Shown: positions 24,523-34,938, numbered from the stretch's first letter. The stretch: DNA of 64,000 nt from Candidatus Gastranaerophilales bacterium (GCA_944324845.1 CALUXX010000001.1:186001-250000); one strand, 5' to 3'. Made by a program: numbers and translations. The notes: generated by a model not told the origin, from the letters alone.

Positions 24523-26211
24523 ATGATAAATAAAGTTGAATTAGGTAGTGTAAATAGCAAATGTGCCCCGGCTGGAAAGTTTGGGTTGAAACAAAAAGGA
24601 TCGACTAGTTTTACAGGACTAGGCGGATTTGCATTGAAAGGTATTCAAAAATGTGAAGAATACCCAATGCTTAACGTTACTGTTTTGGATTTATCTACTG
24701 CGATTATTCCAAGAACTTTCTTTGAAACTTTTATTGGTTCAAAGAAAAAGGATGAAAACGGTAATGAACAAAAAGAACGTAAATTAAATATTATGGGTGG
24801 TTTTGAAGCTTTCAGACGTGAATCTTCAGGACTTATTATCAACTGTATTATTCCTAGTTTTATCGTTCAAGCAGTTGCGTGTGTATTACAAAAGCCTATA
24901 ATGGGTGTTTTTAGTAAGTCAGGTTTGTTCAGAAGTTGGGCTAACAGTGATACTATAAACAAAGTTCAAAAATATTACACTGAAGCTATTGGTGATAGCA
25001 AAGAAGATAAAATCTTTAATACCCTAAAATCTATGTTTGATGATATTGAGGGTGTTGATGGTGATATTGATAAAAATGGTTTGAAGAAGTTTAAAGATAT
25101 TTTAGGTAATGACAGTGAATATATCTCAAAATTAAGAGAAACTGCTAAAAATATTGCTTCTGACAATCATAAAGGTTCTTCTGATCTTTACAAATACATT
25201 GTTTCTAAAACAGGTATTGCAGAAAATATAAGATTTTCTAAAGAAAAAGGATTTTTCTCAAGCAGCTTAGGACATCTTTGCGAAAGTGCTCAAGATTTGT
25301 TGCATGGTATCGTAAAAGAAGAGGCTAATATTAAAAATGCTGATGATTTAACAAGATACTTTACAAAAGCTAAACATCTTGTTAATGCTAAGAGTATTTT
25401 CGGGTTGGGTATAATTATACCTTTAGCTCTTGCGGCTCAACCTATCAATAGATGGATTACTCACAAAATGTCCGGTAAAAAAGGTGCTCCGATTTATAAT
25501 GATGATAAAGAAAGAGTTTTAACTCCGGAAGAAAAAGTTAAATTAACTGCTCAAAAATTCTTAGCAGTTCCTTCTATGTTAGGTGTTGCTGCTTTATCTA
25601 TGATTATGGATAGACCAAGTTTGAAAATGTTCCAATTTAAGAATATTTTCCCTACTATGGATCAGGCAAGAATTATCTCTGCTGCTACTTTCTCTAGTAG
25701 AATTGCTGCTTCTGAAGATTCCAACGAATTAAAAGAAAATACTATAAGAGATATTGCAACGTTTTCAAGTTTTTATTTCTTAGGCGATTATGCAGCTAAA
25801 GGTATTGCTACATTCCTTGAAAATAAAAACAATGACGGTATTAAACTAATTAACAGACTTAAAAATACTGCTGATGATGCTAATGTATTGCAAAAATTCT
25901 GGAATTGGGCTAAACATACCAAGATGAAATCAACAGATGAATTGGAAGCTATTGCAGATACAGCATTAAGGACTAAGGCTAAAAACTTGAGAGCCTTCTG
26001 TCAATTAGGTAATCTTGCATTCTCACTAATTTCATTGGGTGTATTTATACCTCTATATACAAGAACTCAAACTAATAAGAAAAATCAACAAAATCAACAA
26101 CAAAACGAAAATGCTAGTAATATGATAAAAACCTCTAATGGAGCCGCTACAACATTTACCCAAAAATTAATAAAAGATAAAACTACAGCATTCAGTTCAT
26201 TTTTTAACTAA
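24523..26211 (+). CDS. Uncharacterised membrane protein, paralogue A (562 aa)
   Basis: I recognise no known family. A polar N-terminus carries S-F-T-G (residues 29-32). A block follows with VLDL (54-57), I-I-P-R-T (61-65) and F-E-A-F-R-R-E (94-100). Hydrophobic segments lie at about 103-122, 292-308, 345-361, 405-425 and 495-515, with a large charged helical region between the first two. The second segment ends AAQPINRW, and the third is followed by FQFKNIFPTMDQ and NELKE. The C-terminus is rich in Gln and Asn. The adjacent downstream gene shares all these blocks in the same order. There is no cleavable signal peptide, so the N-terminus should be cytoplasmic. Confidence 0.8.
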   Translation: MINKVELGSVNSKCAPAGKFGLKQKGSTSFTGLGGFALKGIQKCEEYPMLNVTVLDLSTAIIPRTFFETFIGSKKKDENGNEQKERKLNIMGGFEAFRRESSGLIINCIIPSFIVQAVACVLQKPIMGVFSKSGLFRSWANSDTINKVQKYYTEAIGDSKEDKIFNTLKSMFDDIEGVDGDIDKNGLKKFKDILGNDSEYISKLRETAKNIASDNHKGSSDLYKYIVSKTGIAENIRFSKEKGFFSSSLGHLCESAQDLLHGIVKEEANIKNADDLTRYFTKAKHLVNAKSIFGLGIIIPLALAAQPINRWITHKMSGKKGAPIYNDDKERVLTPEEKVKLTAQKFLAVPSMLGVAALSMIMDRPSLKMFQFKNIFPTMDQARIISAATFSSRIAASEDSNELKENTIRDIATFSSFYFLGDYAAKGIATFLENKNNDGIKLINRLKNTADDANVLQKFWNWAKHTKMKSTDELEAIADTALRTKAKNLRAFCQLGNLAFSLISLGVFIPLYTRTQTNKKNQQNQQQNENASNMIKTSNGAATTFTQKLIKDKTTAFSSFFN

Positions 26212-26236
26212 AATATAAATAGCAAAGGCATAACTT

Positions 26237-27970
26237 ATGAAAATCGAAAGTAACTTACAACAATTTAGAACACAAAAATATTCAGATAAAAGACAAGTAC
26301 AAAATTCGGCGATATACGGTAATCAAAACTTAAATAATAAATCTTCAAATCCTAATTTTACGGGTTGGGGTGATTTGTTTTTAAGATTTTTAGATACCAA
26401 CCAAGCTTGGGGTGCAACATTTGTTGACCTTGGATTTATGGTATTGCCAAGAACGGTTACAGATTTTACTCGTAATACAGATGCCGGTATTGAAACTTTC
26501 CGTCGTGAAGGTATGGGAAATGCTAATCACGCGATGATTGGTTTATATGGTACTTTGGCAGGATTACTTTTTGCTACTGGAATTAATAGGCTTTTTCAAT
26601 TAGGTAAAAATGATGTAAAAGCCAGCTCAATTTTTGCAGATTCTGAAACTATCAATTTACACGGTCAAATTTATAATGAAGCTTTGAAATCTGCAAAAGA
26701 TAATGCTAACGCTAATCCTTTGCGAGATTATTTAAAAGAAACTTTGAAAAATTATGAAGCTTTAAGCCCTGATGAAAATGCTAAATGGGTTAAATTTAAT
26801 AGTAAAACGATAGATTCAGTTTCTGATATTTTAGAAAGTGAAATTAGAGCAGATGGTAAGAAACTTTCTAAGGATTCATTTAATCAAATTAGAAGTCTTT
26901 TGGTTTCTGATTCTAAAGTTGAAAATAATTACAGAATTGTTGCAAAAGCTGGTGAAAGATTACATTCATCTCGTTATGAAATCGGATCTATTATCAGTAA
27001 TATGTTTAACTTAGGTAAAGTATTCAATAAACAAACTGTTATTGATGCCTTTAATGCTGCTGAAGAGTCAGCTAGAGCTGCTGCTAATAAAGCGGAACCT
27101 ATTGTTGGAAATGCATTTTTAAAAGCGCTGAAATCTTTGAACTTAAAACGTTCACTATTAGGTATTGGAATTGCTTCTGCTGTTGGTATTTCTGCTCAAC
27201 CTCTTAATATGTATTTAACTAAGTTAAAAACCGGGAATAGTGGTTTTGTAGGTGGTGGCGAAGAAGATAAATCTAATGCATTCAAACTTAAAAAAGGTCT
27301 ATTTGCAACCTTATTTGGTGCTGGTGTTCTTGCAACAATCGGCAATCCTAAAAACTTGCTTAAAAATCTTCAATTTAAAGGTTTATCTCCGACTATTAAC
27401 CAATTTAAGTTTATTTATGGCGTTACCATTATGTCAAGATTTTTTGCAGCCAGAAATGATAACGAATTGAAAGAAGCATCTTTTAAAGATATTTTAGGTT
27501 TTGCTAACTGGCTTTTATTGGGTAACTTTGTTCAAAAACTTGTTGCTCAAGGTTTGGATAAATCTTTAATTAAACGTGATGGTAAAGGTGTTCTTAACTG
27601 GATTCAAAATTCTGCACTAAAAACCAGAGATGAAATTTTATTTGCTCATTTAGGTGAAAAAGCTTTTGATAAAAATGGTAAGGCGCTTTCTTACCAAAGT
27701 ATGGTAAATCTTGCTGATAAAGCTACAAAAACTAAACTTAAATATATCAAGATTGCTCAACTTGCTGGTTATTTATATTCAGGACTGGTATTAGGTTTTG
27801 GTATTCCAAAATTGAATATTTATATGACTAAACGCCGTATGGCAAAACAAAATGCTAATCAAAATCAAGATCAAGCTAATGTTATTGCAGCGGATAATAT
27901 GCTAAAACCGGAAAATATTAAGTTCCTACGAAATATGAATAATTTTACAGGTTCAGAAATTTTAAGATAA
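26237..27970 (+). CDS. Uncharacterised membrane protein, paralogue B (577 aa)
   Basis: This is the tandem paralogue of the preceding gene (25-base gap, AAAGG ribosome site). The same ordered blocks appear: N-F-T-G (40-43), FVDL (62-65), L-P-R-T (70-73), I-E-T-F-R-R-E (85-91), a hydrophobic segment at about 98-116, a second ending SAQPLNMYLT, then LQFKGLSPTINQ, SRFFAA, NELKE and a last hydrophobic stretch LVLGFGIPKL. A second N-F-T-G lies a few residues from the C-terminus. The function is unknown. Its stop codon is 2 bases from the convergent atpG stop, with no terminator between them. Confidence 0.8.
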   Translation: MKIESNLQQFRTQKYSDKRQVQNSAIYGNQNLNNKSSNPNFTGWGDLFLRFLDTNQAWGATFVDLGFMVLPRTVTDFTRNTDAGIETFRREGMGNANHAMIGLYGTLAGLLFATGINRLFQLGKNDVKASSIFADSETINLHGQIYNEALKSAKDNANANPLRDYLKETLKNYEALSPDENAKWVKFNSKTIDSVSDILESEIRADGKKLSKDSFNQIRSLLVSDSKVENNYRIVAKAGERLHSSRYEIGSIISNMFNLGKVFNKQTVIDAFNAAEESARAAANKAEPIVGNAFLKALKSLNLKRSLLGIGIASAVGISAQPLNMYLTKLKTGNSGFVGGGEEDKSNAFKLKKGLFATLFGAGVLATIGNPKNLLKNLQFKGLSPTINQFKFIYGVTIMSRFFAARNDNELKEASFKDILGFANWLLLGNFVQKLVAQGLDKSLIKRDGKGVLNWIQNSALKTRDEILFAHLGEKAFDKNGKALSYQSMVNLADKATKTKLKYIKIAQLAGYLYSGLVLGFGIPKLNIYMTKRRMAKQNANQNQDQANVIAADNMLKPENIKFLRNMNNFTGSEILR

Positions 27971-27972
27971 TT

Positions 27973-28902
27973 CTAGTCTAAAGAATTTGCACCATTAACA
28001 ACTTCGATAATTTCTTGGGTTATATTAAATTGTCTTGTTTTGTTATACTCTATTGACAATTCAGAAATCATTTTTTCTGCATTTGTTGTAGCGGCTGACA
28101 TTGATGTCATTCGTGAAGCTAATTCGCTTGCTTGAGCTTCCAATAATGCTTGGTAAAATATATTTGTCATATACATTGGCACAATTTTTTGCATAATATG
28201 GTGCTCATCAGGCATAAATTCCATTAGAGGATCTATTACGTTATCAGTAATTCTTGTATGCTCATCTACAACACCTACAACAGGTAATACTTGCCAATCT
28301 TCTACAAAATAGCTCATCATATTCTTAAATCGTGTTGTTACAATTTCTATTTTGTCAATTTTACCTTCTACGTAATATTCAGCCATGTCTTCTGCAATAT
28401 CTCTTGCTTCCATTGGTGATGGTTTATCAATAGCTGAAAAATATTTTTTTACGATTGGACATCCTAAGCTTTGACACTTTTTGCGTAACGCAGAAATGCC
28501 TTTTTGACCGGCAATAAAAAGAATTGTTTCTATATTTTGTTCTTTATAGGCTTTTATTCTTTTTAATGTTTCTCTAACAACATTTGCATTGTATGCTCCT
28601 GCCAGGCCTTTGTTTGATGTTATTACAAGCATTCCAACGGTTTTTATCTCGTGGTGAGCCAGTAAGTTTGGGTAATCATCAATGGCATATTTAATTTTTA
28701 ATGTTTCACTACTAAATTCCGGTACTGAATTTAGTAACTTTTGAAACATTGAAACAAGTTCTTTTGTATATGGACGCGAAGCTTTTACAGCAGATTCAGA
28801 TTTTTTTACTCTGGCTGCTGCAACCATCTTCATCGCACGAGTTATTTTTTTTGTGCTTTCTATACTTTGTATTCTGTTTTTTATTTCTTTTAAATTTGCC
28901 AT
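27973..28902 (-). CDS. atpG: ATP synthase gamma subunit
   Basis: A 309-residue rotor-shaft subunit. The N-terminal helix is LKEIKNRIQSIESTKKITRAMKMVAAAR, split here by family convention, and the C-terminal helix holds the EAQASELASRMTSMSAATTNA region with the conserved R-M-x-A-M-x-x-A-T-x-N pattern. The central Rossmann-like part has the usual IVTSNKGLAGAYN. Its length is close to cyanobacterial gamma. It is the last gene of the operon and is separated from atpA by a small zinc-protein gene. Confidence 0.97.
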   Translation of the reverse strand: MANLKEIKNRIQSIESTKKITRAMKMVAAARVKKSESAVKASRPYTKELVSMFQKLLNSVPEFSSETLKIKYAIDDYPNLLAHHEIKTVGMLVITSNKGLAGAYNANVVRETLKRIKAYKEQNIETILFIAGQKGISALRKKCQSLGCPIVKKYFSAIDKPSPMEARDIAEDMAEYYVEGKIDKIEIVTTRFKNMMSYFVEDWQVLPVVGVVDEHTRITDNVIDPLMEFMPDEHHIMQKIVPMYMTNIFYQALLEAQASELASRMTSMSAATTNAEKMISELSIEYNKTRQFNITQEIIEVVNGANSLD

Positions 28903-28919
28903 TGCTTTACCTTATTTTC

Positions 28920-29126
28920 TTAATCAAAGACACATATTAACAATAGTACCGTTATTATCAAAAAGCCCGCAAAAGATAATATTTGACTTCCTTTTAATCC
29001 TTTTTGACAGTTATTTTTGCAACGTACATCTTTGGAATCTTGCTTCATACATTCTAAGCATAAGCCTTTTCCGCATACTGTACATACTCCAAAAGCATCT
29101 CTATCGTGATGATTGTAACATTTCAT
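28920..29126 (-). CDS. Small zinc-finger membrane protein inside the ATP synthase operon
   Basis: A 68-residue protein. The N-terminal half has C3, H6/H7, C15, C18, C23, C26, C36 and C40, spaced like a B-box or double zinc-binding knuckle (C-x2-H, C-x2-C, C-x4-C-x2-C, C-x3-C). The C-terminal half is one membrane helix (about 48-66) ending CVFD. It lies between atpA and atpG, 17 and 28 bases from its neighbours, on the same strand with its own AAAGGAGA ribosome site. It is not a recognised ATP synthase subunit. A role in assembly or regulation is inference from position only. Confidence 0.8.
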   Translation of the reverse strand: MKCYNHHDRDAFGVCTVCGKGLCLECMKQDSKDVRCKNNCQKGLKGSQILSFAGFLIITVLLLICVFD

Positions 29127-29154
29127 AATATCGATTCTCCTTTGTTTTTAGCTG

Positions 29155-30675
<1,521 letters not shown>

Positions 30676-31215
30676 TTATCTATTTATTTCATTACTTAAA
30701 TTTTCTAATTTGGTTTTTACGCTTGTATCAATAACGCAATCACCTATTTTGAAGATTAATCCTGCTATTAAACTTTCATCAATATTCCATATTGGAATTA
30801 CTTCTGTATTTAATTTGTGTTCTAATTTGAATAATATTGCCGTTTTCTTTTCAAAATCTAAATCTATTGGCGATGTTATTTCAACTTTTGTCTTATTTGA
30901 AAGTTTGGATACATCTTCTTTGTATATTTCTTTAATTGTATCAAATTCATTAAATCTGTTTTTCTCTATTAGAATTTTGATAAAATTTAATAACTTTTTG
31001 TCTATTTTGTTCCCAAATATTTCATCTACAATTTCAATTTTTTTTGATGTTGATATCGCAGAATTTGCCATAACGATTTGTAAATCATTTGAATTTTTCA
31101 GCACATTGGTTATTTCTTCCAGTTGGTTTATATAACAAGAATAATCACCACTTTCTTGTGCTGCTTCTAATAGTGCTTTTGCATAATTCTTTGAAATTAC
31201 TGAGGTTTTTATCAT
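30676..31215 (-). CDS. atpH: ATP synthase delta subunit
   Basis: A 179-residue F1 delta (OSCP) subunit. The N-terminal helical bundle begins KNYAKALLEAAQESGDY. The C-terminal part holds VEITSPIDLDFEKKTAI and the typical glycine-containing IAGLIFKIGDCVIDTSVKTKLENL end. It links F1 to the peripheral stalk. The start ATG shares a base with the end of the b-subunit gene. Confidence 0.95.
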   Translation of the reverse strand: MIKTSVISKNYAKALLEAAQESGDYSCYINQLEEITNVLKNSNDLQIVMANSAISTSKKIEIVDEIFGNKIDKKLLNFIKILIEKNRFNEFDTIKEIYKEDVSKLSNKTKVEITSPIDLDFEKKTAILFKLEHKLNTEVIPIWNIDESLIAGLIFKIGDCVIDTSVKTKLENLSNEINR

Positions 31216-31724
31216 TATAGTTTTACCTTATCTAGTTCATCCAAACTTTGTTGTATAAATTGATTGTGTAAGTCCGGATTCTTTCTTAAAATATCAATAA
31301 TTTTAGTTTTGGCTAAATCAATAGAGTCTTGAGATGTTTTTTCCTTTATGTGATTTGATAATTTTTTCTCCTCTATTGCCATAACTTTTTTTATTGATTG
31401 CGTTAGGTCTGTTATTGTTTTTTGTGTTGTTATTGCAATATTATCTTCGAATGCTTTTATTTTGCTTGCTGAAGTTTGTTCTAATGCTGCAAGCTCATTC
31501 GGCAATTCTTCCATCTTCTTTTGACTTTTTACCAGATTATCTTGGCTGTTTTGTTTCGTTTTTTCTGAAGTTTCTATATTATTTTGAATTTTGTCAGCTG
31601 CACTTTGAAACGAATCGTTTAAGTGGATTTTTCGAACAATCATTCCAAGTATCACCAACATTATTATAAAGTTTATGGTGTTTGATTCTGCTAATGTCTT
31701 TAGTATTGAAAGAATTTCTTGCAT
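31215..31724 (-). CDS. atpF: ATP synthase b subunit
   Basis: A 169-residue peripheral-stalk subunit. It has a single N-terminal membrane helix (about 15-32, TINFIIMLVILGMIVRKI), then a long charged coiled coil with many Lys, Glu and Gln. It is the second of two b-type genes side by side, the arrangement of photosynthetic-lineage enzymes that use a b/b' heterodimer. The b' gene lies 11 bases upstream. Which of the two corresponds to cyanobacterial b rather than b' is judged from gene order only. Confidence 0.9.
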   Translation of the reverse strand: MQEILSILKTLAESNTINFIIMLVILGMIVRKIHLNDSFQSAADKIQNNIETSEKTKQNSQDNLVKSQKKMEELPNELAALEQTSASKIKAFEDNIAITTQKTITDLTQSIKKVMAIEEKKLSNHIKEKTSQDSIDLAKTKIIDILRKNPDLHNQFIQQSLDELDKVKL

Positions 31725-31735
31725 TGTCTTTTCTC

Positions 31736-32179
31736 TTATTGTTTTACTCGAACTTGATTATTGTTTAGAAGTTTTTCGGTAATGGAATTGGCTAAATCTT
31801 CGACCACGCTACCTTGCAGTCTTTGTTGTAATTCCATTTCTTCTTTTGATAATCTGTCTTTTTCTGTTTGTATTATTGCTTTATTATTTTCTTTTGCGTC
31901 TTTTATTTTTCCTGCTGCACTCTCTTGCAACTTGTTTACTGCAGTGTAAAAATCTTTTCTGCACTTTGCTTGTGTTGCATTAATTTGCGAATTTCTATTT
32001 TCTTCAAGTTCTTTTGCTGTTTTTTCATTCTTTGAGGAGGCTTCATAATTTGAATTGATATATTCTTCTCGTTTTCTAATTATGTTTAAAACAGGTCGAT
32101 AGAATATCGCATTCATTATCATTATGAACACAACAAAACTCAACATCGCAATTATAAATGTAGCATTAAATTCGATCAT
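31736..32179 (-). CDS. atpF': ATP synthase b' subunit
   Basis: A 147-residue protein with one N-terminal membrane helix (about 7-25, IIAMLSFVVFIMIMNAIF). The conserved stalk start F-Y-R-P-V-L-N-I-I-R-K-R-E follows, then a coiled coil. It is encoded directly after the c subunit, the position of cyanobacterial b' (often called atpG there). It pairs with the b subunit encoded next to form the peripheral stalk. Confidence 0.92.
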   Translation of the reverse strand: MIEFNATFIIAMLSFVVFIMIMNAIFYRPVLNIIRKREEYINSNYEASSKNEKTAKELEENRNSQINATQAKCRKDFYTAVNKLQESAAGKIKDAKENNKAIIQTEKDRLSKEEMELQQRLQGSVVEDLANSITEKLLNNNQVRVKQ

Positions 32180-32193
32180 TTTTTATTTAGTCC

Positions 32194-32430
32194 TTATTTG
32201 AATAACAACATAATTGCAATAAATAACGCATAAATCGCTGTTGCTTCAGCAAGACCTGCACCGATAATAAAGTTTTTGAATGCTTCATCTTTAATTTCAG
32301 GTTGTCTTGCGATTGCATCTAATACACCCTTTGTTGCTATACCTAAGCCTAAACCGCCGCCGATTGCACCAAATCCGATTGCAATACCTGCTCCTAATTT
32401 TGCTAAATCTAATGTTTGTTCTATAGCCAT
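32194..32430 (-). CDS. atpE: ATP synthase c subunit
   Basis: A 78-residue two-helix proteolipid. Helix 1 is glycine-rich (G-A-I-G-G-G-L-G-L-G). The polar loop is ARQPE (41-45). Ion-binding E62 is in helix 2 (LAEATAIY). At the position of the Na+-ligand Gln in known Na+ rotors there is Leu (29), and the residue after E62 is Ala instead of Ser, so proton coupling is more likely than Na+; this is inference from motif comparison. It forms the membrane rotor ring. Confidence 0.98.
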   Translation of the reverse strand: MAIEQTLDLAKLGAGIAIGFGAIGGGLGLGIATKGVLDAIARQPEIKDEAFKNFIIGAGLAEATAIYALFIAIMLLFK

Positions 32431-32463
32431 CTTTTCTCTCCTTTATTTTTTATAAATAGTTCT

Positions 32464-33153
32464 CTACTCTTCTTGTACTGCCATTGATATATAAGTTGTT
32501 GATAATAGCGTAAATACCAATGCCTGTATTAGTGCTACAAATAATTCAAATAACATAAATGGTAATGGTATCACTACTGCACATAAACTTATAAAGGTTG
32601 CAACTAATAATTCACCTGCAAGTATGTTTGCAAAAAGTCGCAGTGCCAATGAAAATGGTCTTACAAATAATTCTAACGTATCCACAAGTGTAATTATTAT
32701 TCCATCAATGCTGAAACCTTTGAAAAAGAACTTAAATCCGTTCTTTTGTATTCCATAGTATATGTAATATATTGAAACAACTATCGCCATTGCTGCTGTC
32801 ATATTGATATCATTGTTTGGTGATGCTAATTCTCCTGTGGTTAGGTGAATTATTTTTAGCGGTAACTGTCCGACTAAATTGGCTGTTAATATGAACATAA
32901 ATAGTGTTAAAATAATGGCAATATGTTTTTGAGCATTGTCATTACCCATACTCGCTTTTGCTATGTTATTAAAATATTTTATTATGCCTTCTGCACATAA
33001 TTGAAGCTTTCCAGGTACCATTTTCAGATTTCTGGTTGATATAAATGCAATAACAATTAATATTAACATTGAAAGCCACATTGTTATTAATGTATCCATA
33101 TTAATTGTTACACCATGTCCTAATATGCTTAAATTGTAAGTCCAATGTTCCAT
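32464..33153 (-). CDS. atpB: ATP synthase a subunit
   Basis: A 229-residue membrane protein with five or six hydrophobic helices. The helix with the essential arginine reads LELFVRPFSLALRLFANILAGEL near residue 165, with the R-L-F-A-N signature. The C-terminal helix ALVFTLLSTTYISMA is typical. It provides the ion half-channels next to the c ring. It is the first ATP synthase gene here; an atpI gene is not present upstream, where coaE lies 56 bases away. Confidence 0.97.
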   Translation of the reverse strand: MEHWTYNLSILGHGVTINMDTLITMWLSMLILIVIAFISTRNLKMVPGKLQLCAEGIIKYFNNIAKASMGNDNAQKHIAIILTLFMFILTANLVGQLPLKIIHLTTGELASPNNDINMTAAMAIVVSIYYIYYGIQKNGFKFFFKGFSIDGIIITLVDTLELFVRPFSLALRLFANILAGELLVATFISLCAVVIPLPFMLFELFVALIQALVFTLLSTTYISMAVQEE

Positions 33154-33209
33154 TTGGCTCCCTCTTTTATATCATGTTATCACTGAAAAAATTTTTCCGC
33201 AATTATATT

Positions 33210-33782
33210 TTATATATTTTTTAAAAATCTCTGAATTTCTTGTTCTAGTGCCTTTTTGTCAGAATTGTTATTTATTACGATATCAGATTTTGTAATTTTC
33301 TCTTCTTGTGATTGTTGTGATGACAGTCTTTTTTGTGCATATTCTATATTATAATTGTTCCTTTTTATAAGTCTTTCCAATCTTATTTTATCGTCACAAT
33401 ATATGAATAATATTTTATCAAATAAATCCTCCATTTGTGCTTCAAATAAAAGCGGAATTGCTACAAAGGCTGCTTTTTTATCTTTATTTTCTTGAAAAAA
33501 TTTTTCTATTTCAATTCTGACAATCGGGTATAATATATTTTCTAATTTTTTCTTTTCTTCTGTGTTGTTGAAAACTAATTGGCCAAGTTTTTCTCGTGAA
33601 ATTTCTCCATTTTGTAGAAAAACATTATATTCTTTAAAGGTTTCTTTTATGTGTTCTGTTTCAGTTAATAACCTGTGACAAACTTTGTCTGTATCTAGAA
33701 CAGGATAGTTGTTTTGCTTTATTATTTCTTCTACTGTTGATTTCCCGCTTGCAATATTTCCTACAAGTGCATATTTAATCAT
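33210..33782 (-). CDS. coaE: Dephospho-CoA kinase
   Basis: A 190-residue P-loop kinase. The P-loop VGNIASGKST lies at residues 8-17. DTDKVCHRL (about 31-39) and IPLLFEA (about 104-110) are typical CoaE motifs, and a lid region with RLERLIKRN follows. It carries out the last step of CoA synthesis. It overlaps the pseudouridine synthase gene by 8 bases and precedes the ATP synthase operon, so the two groups may be co-transcribed. Confidence 0.95.
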   Translation of the reverse strand: MIKYALVGNIASGKSTVEEIIKQNNYPVLDTDKVCHRLLTETEHIKETFKEYNVFLQNGEISREKLGQLVFNNTEEKKKLENILYPIVRIEIEKFFQENKDKKAAFVAIPLLFEAQMEDLFDKILFIYCDDKIRLERLIKRNNYNIEYAQKRLSSQQSQEEKITKSDIVINNNSDKKALEQEIQRFLKNI

Positions 33783-34512
33783 TTTTCTTGGAGATCCTTT
33801 TTAAAAAGTTCTTTAAATCTTTTATTTGACCAGGTTTTATTGGTTTAAATTCCCCTCTTTTTAGCCCGTCTAAATTTATTGTTGCGTGTTGTATTCTTTT
33901 TAAGGTCACAACTTCATATCCCAGATGTTCAAACATCTTTCTAATTTGTCTGTTTAGTCCTTGATACAAAACTATTTCCATTACAGTATGTTTTGAGTCA
34001 ATTTCTAATACATCGACTTGGGCATATCCGATTTTGCCAGGCTCTATTTCTATTCCTTTATACATTGCATCTATATCATTTTGAGTTATTTTTCCATTTA
34101 CTGAAACTCGATATAGTTTTGGAACTTTTATCGATGGATGTGTAAGTTCATTTATTAAGTCTCCATCATTTGTTAGGATTAATAATCCTGTTGAATCTTT
34201 GTCTAATCGCCCTACAGGTTTTAATTTTTGTAAGTTTTCAGGTAACAAATCATAGATTGTTTTTCTTCCTTTTTCATCTTCTGCTGTTGTTATATAACCT
34301 GCAGGTTTATAAAACCTATAGTATTCGTGTTTTATCGGATGAATTAGTTTGTTGTTTACAAATACTTTGTCTTTTGGCTGAACAATATACCCCGGTTCGT
34401 TTACTTTTTTACCGTTTACATTTACTGAACCGCTTTCTATCAGTTCATCAGCTTTTCTTCTTGAACAAATGCCTGATGAGGCTATGTATTTGTTTAAACG
34501 AGTGCCGGGCAT
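33775..34512 (-). CDS. rluB: RluB/RsuA-family pseudouridine synthase
   Basis: A 245-residue protein with an N-terminal S4 RNA-binding domain (RLNKYIASSGICSRRKADELI) and a catalytic domain with GRLDKDSTGLLILTNDG, where the Asp of R-L-D is the catalytic residue. LNRQIRKMFEHLG is also a family motif. It modifies a uridine in 23S or 16S rRNA; RluB versus RsuA/RluF is not certain. It overlaps the upstream thioesterase gene by 19 bases and coaE by 8. Confidence 0.88.
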   Translation of the reverse strand: MPGTRLNKYIASSGICSRRKADELIESGSVNVNGKKVNEPGYIVQPKDKVFVNNKLIHPIKHEYYRFYKPAGYITTAEDEKGRKTIYDLLPENLQKLKPVGRLDKDSTGLLILTNDGDLINELTHPSIKVPKLYRVSVNGKITQNDIDAMYKGIEIEPGKIGYAQVDVLEIDSKHTVMEIVLYQGLNRQIRKMFEHLGYEVVTLKRIQHATINLDGLKRGEFKPIKPGQIKDLKNFLKRISKKND

Positions 34513-34916
34513 TTTAAAACCTCTTCAAATTTTTTGGATAATATTTCCGGTAATTTTCTGTATAATTTTCCGTCATTATTTATCGCAACTACTATAACAT
34601 CAGCTTCTACGTAGGTTTTTCCTGTTTCTTTTGATTTGATTATTTGCTTGAATGTTACACTATAACTCTTTAATTCTGTAAGCTCTGTTTCTATAAGTAT
34701 TTTGTCCTCTAGTTTTGCAGAACTTTTATATTTAATATTCAAGTTCGTTACTGGAAGTACGATGTCTTGATTTTGTAAATCTATAAGATTTAATCCAAGA
34801 TTTTCGCAAAATTCTACTCTGCCCATTTCAAGCCATCTTAAATATGCACCGTGCCAGACTACGCCGTATGAATCTGTGTCTGAATAATATACTTTTTGTT
34901 CTAATATGTCTTTCAT
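34494..34916 (-). CDS. YbgC-like acyl-CoA thioesterase (hotdog fold)
   Basis: A 140-residue hotdog-fold protein. The 4-hydroxybenzoyl-CoA thioesterase signature is visible at the N-terminus: YYSDTDSYGVVWHGAYLRW, with the catalytic Asp and the GVVWH-xx-YL pattern. YbgC-type enzymes hydrolyse short acyl-CoA and are often linked to phospholipids. It is the first gene of the group ending with the ATP synthase genes and is divergent from rex; 42-57 bases separate their start codons. Confidence 0.85.
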   Translation of the reverse strand: MKDILEQKVYYSDTDSYGVVWHGAYLRWLEMGRVEFCENLGLNLIDLQNQDIVLPVTNLNIKYKSSAKLEDKILIETELTELKSYSVTFKQIIKSKETGKTYVEADVIVVAINNDGKLYRKLPEILSKKFEEVLKCPALV

Positions 34917-34938
34917 ATCCTAAATTATACCATTAAAA

